Below the pieces are notes generated by a model that worked only from the letters and a program-made list of their open reading frames with translations, had not been told where the DNA came from and did no database searches. Below, in pieces: positions 7,881 through 15,085 of a stretch of DNA of 64,000 nt. The stretch lies in NCBI GenBank assembly GCA_026705345.1, contig JAPPAV010000035.1, positions 62,001 to 126,000 of the forward strand. The letters are read 5' to 3'. Position numbers and translations under genes: made by a program. This DNA comes from Gammaproteobacteria bacterium (GTDB lineage: Bacteria; Pseudomonadota; Gammaproteobacteria; Pseudomonadales; Azotimanducaceae). Every line of letters begins with the position of its first letter. Positions within the stretch are counted from its first letter, which is position 1.

Positions 7881-8788
7881 CGCGGGTCTGCTGCCGGCCC
7901 GGGGAGGCGGACGTACCCACCGCCGTGGGCGCCGACGAGCCCGTCGATCTCGAGTTCCATCAATCGCTCGAGAACGGCTTCAACGGACACGCCCGTGGCT
8001 GCGATGATCTCGTCGACGCTCGTGACCGTCGCGCCAACGGCCCCGAACACCACATCGGTCGATTCGGCGGTCCGCTCGTCACATTCCGACCATTCGAGAC
8101 CCAAGGCCTCCAAGACATGCTCGGTCCGTTCGACGAGCGCGGCACCCTGTCGAATCAGCCGGTGACAGCCTGCCGACAGTGGGCTCGACACGAGCGAGGG
8201 TACGGCCATGACGTCGCGCCCTTGTTCCAACGCCAGGCGCGCGGTGATGAGCGAGCCGCTCTTGTCGGAGGCTTCGACGATCACGACACCGAGACACAGT
8301 CCGCTGACGATTCGGTTGCGTGCCGGGAAATGGTGCTTGCGTGGGCCTTCGTCGTGGTCGTGTTCCGACAACAGCGCGCCCCCAGCCGCCACGATCTCCG
8401 CTGCCAGCCCGGCATGGGCCCGGGGGTAGATGTTGTCCAGTCCGCTGCCGAGCACGGCGATCGTCGCGGGCCGATTCGGCGCTGGCGGAACGGATCCATC
8501 GCCACAGGCCGCCAATGCGCCCCGGTGCGCGGCGGCGTCGATGCCATAGGCCAGACCGCTAACCACGCTCAATCCCTGGGCCATGAGGTCGCGGCCCAAC
8601 GCGAATGCCATTTCACGCCCCTGCCGGGTGCAGCGCCGACTTCCGACAATGGCGACGGCCGGCGCCTCGAGCGCGGCGGGGTTGCCCCGGCAGTGGAGCC
8701 GCAGGGGCGGATCGGGAATAGAGCGCAATGCCAACGGCAGGTCACCTCGTGACAAGCTGATGTCCGGTTTGCCCTGTTGCCGCTGCAC
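7877..8788 (-). CDS. dprA: DNA processing protein DprA (Smf)
   Basis: Binds incoming single-stranded DNA and loads RecA during natural transformation. 303 residues: the Rossmann-like core has VGSRRCTRQG (about 48-57), SGLAYGIDAAAH (about 77-88), the FPARNRIVSGL motif (about 152-162) and SGSLITARLALEQGRDVMAVP split around residue 180. A C-terminal winged-helix-like segment (about 235-295) is present. The N-terminal SAM domain of longer homologues is absent, so this is a short form. It lies divergent to def/fmt, a common neighbourhood for dprA. Its stop overlaps the start of the unknown gene downstream. No other competence genes are in view. Confidence 0.93.
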   Translation of the reverse strand: MQRQQGKPDISLSRGDLPLALRSIPDPPLRLHCRGNPAALEAPAVAIVGSRRCTRQGREMAFALGRDLMAQGLSVVSGLAYGIDAAAHRGALAACGDGSVPPAPNRPATIAVLGSGLDNIYPRAHAGLAAEIVAAGGALLSEHDHDEGPRKHHFPARNRIVSGLCLGVVIVEASDKSGSLITARLALEQGRDVMAVPSLVSSPLSAGCHRLIRQGAALVERTEHVLEALGLEWSECDERTAESTDVVFGAVGATVTSVDEIIAATGVSVEAVLERLMELEIDGLVGAHGGGYVRLPGPAADPR

Positions 8789-9088
8789 GATGCCGCCCCG
8801 TAACGCGAAGTCCGACGAGTCATCGTAGACGGATTCCCCGGCCGAATATGTAGTCCTGCGACGCCAGTTGCCGTAGGAAATACTCCCGGCTAGAACTCGT
8901 CGCGGCGGATGCAGTGGCGGCCGGGATAGGGCAGTCGCGTATGATGTCCAGCGGGGCAGCCCCCATTAGGACGCGTGACGGCGCCAACACGGCATCGAGA
9001 CCTGATTCGGTGAGTACCTTTTGCCGCAGTCACCAAGAACAGTGAAGTCGCTTGGCGGCAGCGCTCGTCGCCCCTGACAAGGCGCACC
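8789..9088. promoter_or_regulatory. Divergent intergenic region between dprA and the NCS2 permease
   Basis: Three hundred bases without a supportable gene. It must hold the promoters for dprA (leftward) and the permease (rightward). A TATGAT at 8940-8945 could be a rightward -10 box, but no good -35 lies at the right distance. I see no tRNA, repeat or clear operator. Confidence 0.35.
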
Positions 9089-10603
9089 ATGGCTACCGGC
9101 AACGATCTTCCAACTTCGGTCCGCTACGAAGCCGACGAACGACCGCCATTTCCCCTCTCCGTGGGTCTCGGGGTGCAACTGATGGTGCTCATCGTCGCCG
9201 GGATCGTGCTGACGCCGGCGATCGTAATCCGCGCCGCCGGGGGAAGCGAAGCCTACCTGGCCTGGGCGGTGTTCGCCGCCGTCGCCATCAGCGGCACGAC
9301 CACCGTGATGCAGGCCGTTCGGTTCGGACGCATCGGCGCCGGCTACGTCCTGGCCATGGGGACGTCCGGCGCATTCATCGCCATTTGCGTGACGGCGTTG
9401 GTCGAGGGCGGGCCAGCGCTGCTCGCCACCTTGGTGGTCATCTCCGCGCTCTTCCAGTTTACGTTCTCGGCACGGCTCTCCCTGTTCCGGCGCGTGCTGA
9501 CGCCGACGGTGGCGGGGACGGTGATCATGCTGATCGCGGTTACCGTGATGCCGATCATCTTCGGCATGCTGACGGAGGTCCCAGAGGACGCGCCCCCTCT
9601 CGGTGCGCCGATCTGCGCGGTTGCGACGCTGATCACCGTCTGCGCAATCGCCCTCAAGGCCAGCGGCGCATTGCGCCTGTGGGCGCCGGTCATCGGCGTC
9701 GCGGTCGGTTCCATGGTAGCCGCCTACTTCGGCCTCTACGACACGAATCGGGTGGCCGAGGCGTCCTGGATCGGATTCCCCACCGTGGGCTGGCCCGGTT
9801 TCGATCTCGAATTCGGTGCCGCCTTCTGGTCGCTGCTTCCCGCCTTCATCTTCGTCACCCTGGTCGGTGCCATCGAGACGATCGGCGACTCGGTGGCCAT
9901 CCAGCGTGTGTCCTGGAAGACACGCAAAGCCGTGGACTTCCGGGCCGTGCAGGGTGCCGTAGCCGCCGACGGCATGGGCAACCTGCTGTCGGGGCTCGCC
10001 GGCACGGTGCCGAACACGACCTATTCGACCAGCGTCTCCGTCACGGAACTCACCGGCGTTGGCGCCCGGGTCGTCGGCCTGGTCCTCGGCATCGTCATGG
10101 TCGCGTTCGCGTTCTTTCCCAAGGCGTTGGCCGTGGTCCTGGCCATTCCTGGGCCTGTCGCCGCCGCATACGTCACCGTCCTGTTGGCGATGTTGTTCGT
10201 GGTCGGCATGAAGATCATCGTGCAAGACGGCGTCGACTACCGAAAAGGACTGATCGTGGGTGTGTCGTTCTGGCTGGGGGTCGGTTTCCAGAACGGCGTG
10301 ATCTTCCCGGAGTTCGTTGCCGATTTCGCCGGCGGCCTGCTCCAGAACGGCATGACCGCCGGCGGCCTCGCGGCGATACTGCTTACGCTGTTCGTGGAGT
10401 TGACCGCGCCCCGACGGCACCGAATCGAACTGGCGTTCGAACTCTCCGCACTGCCAAGCATCCGGCAATTCCTGGCCGAGTGCGCATCGCGCTACCGCTG
10501 GGACGAGGCAATGACGCAACGCCTCGATGCCGCCAGCGAAGAGACCTTGTTGACTCTCCTGCCGGACGACGAGGCTCAAGAGGAACCCGCCGACTGCAAC
10601 TGA
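9089..10603 (+). CDS. NCS2-family (xanthine/uracil-type) permease
   Basis: Inner-membrane transporter of the nucleobase:cation symporter 2/SLC23 family, which imports purines, pyrimidines or related compounds with protons. About twelve or more hydrophobic segments occupy residues 20-435, with the family segment GTVPNTTYST near residue 306. The exact substrate cannot be read from the sequence. After the membrane part, residues about 445-500 form a soluble tail that stops at TGA 10603. The adjacent -1 frame continues for about 80 well-formed codons to 10845, so the gene looks frameshifted within its C-terminal domain (next entry). The ATG at 9089 leads straight into a normal N-terminus. Confidence 0.88.
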   Translation: MATGNDLPTSVRYEADERPPFPLSVGLGVQLMVLIVAGIVLTPAIVIRAAGGSEAYLAWAVFAAVAISGTTTVMQAVRFGRIGAGYVLAMGTSGAFIAICVTALVEGGPALLATLVVISALFQFTFSARLSLFRRVLTPTVAGTVIMLIAVTVMPIIFGMLTEVPEDAPPLGAPICAVATLITVCAIALKASGALRLWAPVIGVAVGSMVAAYFGLYDTNRVAEASWIGFPTVGWPGFDLEFGAAFWSLLPAFIFVTLVGAIETIGDSVAIQRVSWKTRKAVDFRAVQGAVAADGMGNLLSGLAGTVPNTTYSTSVSVTELTGVGARVVGLVLGIVMVAFAFFPKALAVVLAIPGPVAAAYVTVLLAMLFVVGMKIIVQDGVDYRKGLIVGVSFWLGVGFQNGVIFPEFVADFAGGLLQNGMTAGGLAAILLTLFVELTAPRRHRIELAFELSALPSIRQFLAECASRYRWDEAMTQRLDAASEETLLTLLPDDEAQEEPADCN

Positions 10604-10845
10604 CCGTCCACAAGGAAGACGGCGGAGCGACCCTCGAGTTCATCGCGGCGCCGGGCGAGGCCAACCTGGAAGACCGCATCGCGCTCCTCAACGAACGGCT
10701 CGACGAAACCTCTGGGGAGCGCGAGGTCTCCCTGCGTCTCCTGCGCCATCTCGCCTCGTCGGTGCGTCACCAGCAGTATCACGACACGGACATCGTGACG
10801 GTCTCGGTGGATGGTCCCAAGGTGGAGCCTGCCATCGAGGCGTGA
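10589..10845 (+). pseudogene. Displaced C-terminal part of the permease: HATPase/RsbW-like domain, out of frame
   Basis: In the -1 frame relative to the permease, codons from about 10590 to the TGA at 10843-10845 read as real protein (LQLTVHKEDGGATLEF, then RIALLNERLDE and SLRLLRHLASSVRHQ, ending IVTVSVDG). With the permease tail this resembles an RsbW/SpoIIAB-type ATP-binding fold: helix, EE-containing helix, beta strands, then a GLxLI-like helix. One extra C in the CCC run at 10586-10588 would join the two frames seamlessly. Either the gene carries a real frameshift, or the run is a sequencing/assembly error, or recoding occurs. The canonical N-box asparagine is not evident, so ATP binding is doubtful. 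Confidence 0.6.
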
Positions 10846-10926
10846 GTCCCCCGCCGGACACGCGGGTTCTAACCCCATCGGCTTTGTGCCACCATTGCCG
10901 ACCCTCGTTTTTGGCTGATTCGACCC

Positions 10927-11463
10927 ATGGCCTTGCGGCGCGTCCTGCACTACCCGGACTCCCGGCTTCGCACCCAGGCGAAGCCCGTGGAGACCGTGGA
11001 CGACGACATACGCCAGTTGATCGATGACCTCCTAGAGACGATGTACGAGGCCCCCGGCATCGGCTTGGCGGCCACCCAGGTCAACGTTCACAAGCGCGTC
11101 CTCGTGGTCGACGTCTCGGAGAACCACGACCAACCCCATGCGTTCGTTAATCCGGTCATCGAGTTCGCGGAAGGCACTCAGCAGCGGGAGGAAGGCTGCC
11201 TGTCGGTACCGGGCTTCTACGAACCCGTCGAGCGGGCCGAGCACATCCGGGTCGCCGCGCTCGACCGGGCAGGCAAGGCGTTCACGCTGGAAGCCCAGGG
11301 GCTGCTCGCGGTGTGCATCCAGCACGAATGCGACCACTTGGACGGCAAGCTATTCGTGGACTACCTGTCGAGCCTCAAGCGGCAGCGCATCAAAAAAAGA
11401 CTCCTGAAACAGTCGCCCGATTCCCCTCGCCGGTCAGCCCTAGCGCGCGCCGGCCCAGGCTGA
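10927..11463 (+). CDS. def: Peptide deformylase
   Basis: Metalloenzyme that removes the N-formyl group from new proteins. 178 residues, class I type. All three motifs are present: GIGLAATQV (about 44-52), EEGCLSVPG with the metal-binding cysteine (about 87-95) and QHECDHLDG with the two metal histidines and catalytic glutamate (about 130-138). The C-terminus carries a basic, somewhat extended tail ([11 protein letters not shown], then PDSPRRS). It starts the def-fmt pair; fmt begins 17 bases after the def stop. Confidence 0.96.
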   Translation: MALRRVLHYPDSRLRTQAKPVETVDDDIRQLIDDLLETMYEAPGIGLAATQVNVHKRVLVVDVSENHDQPHAFVNPVIEFAEGTQQREEGCLSVPGFYEPVERAEHIRVAALDRAGKAFTLEAQGLLAVCIQHECDHLDGKLFVDYLSSLKRQRIKKRLLKQSPDSPRRSALARAGPG

Positions 11464-11480
11464 GACGCTTCAACGCAAAC

Positions 11481-12425
11481 ATGACTTGGCGATTGGCGTT
11501 CGCGGGCGCGCCCTCGTTCGCTTCCACGATCCTCGCGCGGCTGATGGCGTCGAGGCATGAGGTCGGCCTTGTCTATACGCAGCCGCCCAGACCCACCGGA
11601 CGAGGCCGCAAGGTCTTGAAGAGTCCCGTCCATGAATCGGCGGAGATCGCCGGCGTCGACGTGCGGACCCCGGCCAGACTCTCGGGCGAGGAGTCAATTC
11701 TCGCCGAGTTCGACTGGCTGGTGGTCGCCGCCTATGGGCTCCTGCTCCCCCAATCCATACTCGACGCGCCCAAGCACCACTGCCTGAACGTTCACGCCTC
11801 CCTGCTGCCGCGCTGGCGGGGTGCCGCACCGGTGGAGCGGGCGATCATGGCAGGCGACGACGAGACCGGCATCAGCGTCATGAAGATCGAAGCCAAGCTC
11901 GACTCGGGCCCCGTATACCGCCAGCGACGCATGCCCCTTGGCGACCGTGCCGCGGGAGCGAGGGTCGGCGACGAACTTGCTGACCTTGGCGCCGCCGCAC
12001 TGCTTGAAGTTCTCGACGACCTGCCGGACCTCGAACCCGAACCCCAGGACGACGCCTTGGCGACGTACGCCGAAAAATTGACGAGTTCGGACTCCATCAT
12101 CGACTGGAGCCGGGACGCGGACGTGATCGACCGCCAGGTCAGGGCGCTGTCAGGCCGCGCGGCTGCCTACACGACGGCACGGGCGGGCATTAGGCTGCGC
12201 CTCCTCGAAGCGCAACCGGCGGGTCAGTGCGACGATTCGCCGCCCGGAACGTTGCGTCGGATCGACAATCGGTGGCAGATTGCATGCGGAGCAGGTGCTC
12301 TCGCGCCGGTCACCGTACAACTCAATCGCGGCAAGGGCACGGCTATGCCAATTGAAAGCGCCGCCAACGGTTTTCCGAAGTTGCTGTTTGATGGAGCCCG
12401 TTTCGGATACATAGGCGACGAATGA
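11481..12425 (+). CDS. fmt: Methionyl-tRNA formyltransferase
   Basis: Formylates initiator Met-tRNA using 10-formyltetrahydrofolate, the counterpart of def. 314 residues, normal length. The N-terminal catalytic domain has FAGAPSFAS and the folate-binding NVHASLLPRWRGAAPVERA (about 104-122) with catalytic Asn and His. A linker and a C-terminal OB-like domain follow (about 205-310). The ATG at 11481 directly precedes the conserved TWRLAFAG. The stop codon overlaps the first ATG of the downstream TonB receptor ORF (ATGATG). Confidence 0.95.
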   Translation: MTWRLAFAGAPSFASTILARLMASRHEVGLVYTQPPRPTGRGRKVLKSPVHESAEIAGVDVRTPARLSGEESILAEFDWLVVAAYGLLLPQSILDAPKHHCLNVHASLLPRWRGAAPVERAIMAGDDETGISVMKIEAKLDSGPVYRQRRMPLGDRAAGARVGDELADLGAAALLEVLDDLPDLEPEPQDDALATYAEKLTSSDSIIDWSRDADVIDRQVRALSGRAAAYTTARAGIRLRLLEAQPAGQCDDSPPGTLRRIDNRWQIACGAGALAPVTVQLNRGKGTAMPIESAANGFPKLLFDGARFGYIGDE

Positions 12426-15073
12426 TGCGCCGTTCGAATCGCGCCGGACGAACGGCCTCGCGCATGAACGCCGTCGCCTTCCGTCTACCCAGCCTCACCA
12501 AACGGTGGCTCGCGACGACCGCGGTTTGCGCCGTCACGATCGCATGGGGCGAGACCGACCAATCCGGCACCATCGAGGAAGTCGTGGTCACGGCCAAGAC
12601 CGGCAGCCGGATCGCCCGCCAAGCCGACTCACCGTCCCCGCTGTCGAGCTACGAGGGCGACGATCTTCTCGACGCCGGGCTCAAGGACATCCGCGATCTC
12701 GTCGGCGTACTGTCGATCAACGCCGGGTCGGAGAACAACTCCGACAACCTGACCCAGAACTTCACCGTCGGAACCGCCAACATCAATCTGCGCGGACTGG
12801 GCGTCGCTTCCACCTTGGTACTGCTCAACGGTCGACGGCAGGTTCTGTCCTCGGTTCAGACCGACGACGGTTCCAGTTTCGTGGACCTCGCCGCACTCGT
12901 CCCGATGCTGGCCATCGAGCGAGTCGAAATCTTGAAGGACGGCGCCACGGCCATCTACGGGTCTGAAGCCGTCGCCGGGGTCGCCAACTTCATCACCCGA
13001 TCTCGCTTCGAGGGCATCGAAGTCCAGGCCGAATACCGAAGCCGCCTCAGCGACGGTTCGCAGGACGACCTCGTTCTGGACGCGGTGATCGGCGGCAACG
13101 CGGGCACCGCGGAATTCCTGCTGGCCGGCAGCTATCTCGACCGTTCGAGCCTGGTGTTGATCGAGGTCGACTGGCTGCGCCCCGCCACCAGCGGTTTCGG
13201 CAACCCCGGCAGCTTCAACGTGCCGTCCCTCGGTCGTACCGTGGCGGACCCGCAGTGCGAACGCTACGCGGGGTTGCTCCAGGAACTCGCGGGCGGCGGC
13301 ACGATCTGCCGGTTCGACTACGGCCCCCAGATCACCGCGATCCCCAACGAGCAACGAACCCAGGCCTGGGGCCGGGTCGACCTGGAACTGAACGAGACCG
13401 GGAACCTCTGGGCGGAGTTCGGCTACGCCCGGAACGACATCAGCCGGGATGTCTCGCCGAGTTTCCCGGTGCTCAATACACCTCTCGTACCCGCCAACAA
13501 TCCCGGCAACACATTCGGCGAAGCGGTCTTCTTCCAAGGCCGTCCGTTCGGATTCGGACATCCGCCGGAGATCAACTACTACCAGCACGACACCGCTCGC
13601 CTGGCGCTTGGCATCGACGGTCGTGTATCGGACCGGACAGACTGGAACGTCTCGCTCGTCCACGCGGTTAACGACTCCCTCCTGAACCCCCGGGACGTGA
13701 TCGCGGCCAATTTCCAGGCCGCTCTGCAAGGATTTGGCGGCCGCGGCTGCGACACCAGTCCAACCGCGCCCGAACCCGCCGTCGCCGGGGAGGGCGGTTG
13801 CCTGTTCTTCAATCCGTTCAGTTCGAACTTCGCCGCCTCGCCCGGGGACACCCTGCACAACTCGCCCGAACTGCGCGAGTTCATCATCGGCGACTACTTC
13901 GGCGACGGCGAGTCGACCCTCACCGCGCTGGAAGCGAACCTCACGGGGTTCCTGCCCGGCTACCGGGCGGGGTTCGCGGCCGGCGTCCAGTATCGCGATC
14001 AGTCGTTGACGTTCGCCTACGACACCGTCACCCGACACGACGGCTTCGCGTTTCTGATCGGCAACGCCAACTTCGAGGCCGAGGACGACGTCTTCGCGGC
14101 CTACGGCGAAGTCTGGGTGCCCCTGTCGACGCGACTCGAAGCCACTGGCGCGCTACGCTACGAGAACTACGGGGAGGGCGTCGGCGACACCCTGGATCCG
14201 AAACTCACGGTCCTCGTCCGCGCCACGGACACCCTTGCGCTGCGCGGCTCGTTCAGTACGTCGTTCCGGGCACCGTCACCGTTCCAGACCCGGGGCGTGC
14301 AGACCAACTTCACCAACATCGTCGACCATGACGGGTCCAGGACTTTCGCCGGGCGGCGCACCCTGGGCGACCCGCAATTGCAGCCGGAGACTTCCCGCGC
14401 CTACAACGGGGGTTTGAGTTGGCGGACGGGGAACTGGGCATTGAATGCAGACCTATGGCGCTATTCCTTCGAAGACGTCCTGCGCAAGGAGAACGCCCAG
14501 GCAATCGTCAACGCGAACCCGTTCGACTCACGCGTGGAACGCACGTCCGCCGGAACGATCACCATCGTCAACGTCGCCTTCATCAACGCGGACCGGATCG
14601 AAACGACCGGCCTGGACCTTTCCGCCCGCGCCGACTTCGTCACCGCCCGCGGAACCCTGTCGACGTGGGTTGAGGCGACCTGGCTCCTTACCTACGACGT
14701 CACCAACGCCGACGTCGAAATCGACGGGCTCGGCAAGCTCAACCGCTCCAACGTGGGGGCGCCGAATCAGCGGTTGCGCTTCGCCGGAGGCTTGGGTTGG
14801 ACGCGTGACCGGATTCGCCTCAACGCCACGGCCCGGCACGTCGGCGCCTACGAAGACGATGGCGGCGGCAGGATCGACGGTTTCTCGACCCTGGACGCCA
14901 ACGCAACGTGGTCGGTGGGAACATGGCAGGGATCGGAAACGTCCTTCACCGTGGGAGCGGCGAACCTGCTCGATGCTGACCCGCCCCACGTCGACATTGC
15001 CGGAAGCTACGATCCACGTTCCGCCGATCCCCGCGGGCGACGCGTATTCGTTAGGGTTCATGCGACGCGCTAG
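12422..15073 (+). CDS. TonB-dependent outer-membrane receptor 1
   Basis: Outer-membrane beta-barrel transporter energised by TonB. The ORF is 883 residues; the ATG at 12464 is the more likely start because it leads directly into a signal peptide (LTKRWLATTAVCAVTIAWG). The TonB box EEVVVTA follows at about residues 52-58. The plug domain (about 65-190) contains NLRGLGVASTLVLLNGRR, IERVEILKDGATAIYGSEA and GVANFIT. The rest is barrel, with a paired-cysteine loop (DPQC ... TICRF) near residue 280-300. Substrate unknown. It follows fmt with overlapping stop and start and is followed after 12 bases by a second receptor of the same subclass, which suggests tandem duplication and divergence. Confidence 0.9.
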   Translation: MMRRSNRAGRTASRMNAVAFRLPSLTKRWLATTAVCAVTIAWGETDQSGTIEEVVVTAKTGSRIARQADSPSPLSSYEGDDLLDAGLKDIRDLVGVLSINAGSENNSDNLTQNFTVGTANINLRGLGVASTLVLLNGRRQVLSSVQTDDGSSFVDLAALVPMLAIERVEILKDGATAIYGSEAVAGVANFITRSRFEGIEVQAEYRSRLSDGSQDDLVLDAVIGGNAGTAEFLLAGSYLDRSSLVLIEVDWLRPATSGFGNPGSFNVPSLGRTVADPQCERYAGLLQELAGGGTICRFDYGPQITAIPNEQRTQAWGRVDLELNETGNLWAEFGYARNDISRDVSPSFPVLNTPLVPANNPGNTFGEAVFFQGRPFGFGHPPEINYYQHDTARLALGIDGRVSDRTDWNVSLVHAVNDSLLNPRDVIAANFQAALQGFGGRGCDTSPTAPEPAVAGEGGCLFFNPFSSNFAASPGDTLHNSPELREFIIGDYFGDGESTLTALEANLTGFLPGYRAGFAAGVQYRDQSLTFAYDTVTRHDGFAFLIGNANFEAEDDVFAAYGEVWVPLSTRLEATGALRYENYGEGVGDTLDPKLTVLVRATDTLALRGSFSTSFRAPSPFQTRGVQTNFTNIVDHDGSRTFAGRRTLGDPQLQPETSRAYNGGLSWRTGNWALNADLWRYSFEDVLRKENAQAIVNANPFDSRVERTSAGTITIVNVAFINADRIETTGLDLSARADFVTARGTLSTWVEATWLLTYDVTNADVEIDGLGKLNRSNVGAPNQRLRFAGGLGWTRDRIRLNATARHVGAYEDDGGGRIDGFSTLDANATWSVGTWQGSETSFTVGAANLLDADPPHVDIAGSYDPRSADPRGRRVFVRVHATR

Positions 15074-15085
15074 CCCGGATAATCA

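Noticed and set aside
8966-10579. 537-codon minus-strand open frame opposite the NCS2 permease
   Set aside because: Low-complexity His/Asp/Arg/Gly translation mirroring hydrophobic permease codons; no family resemblance.
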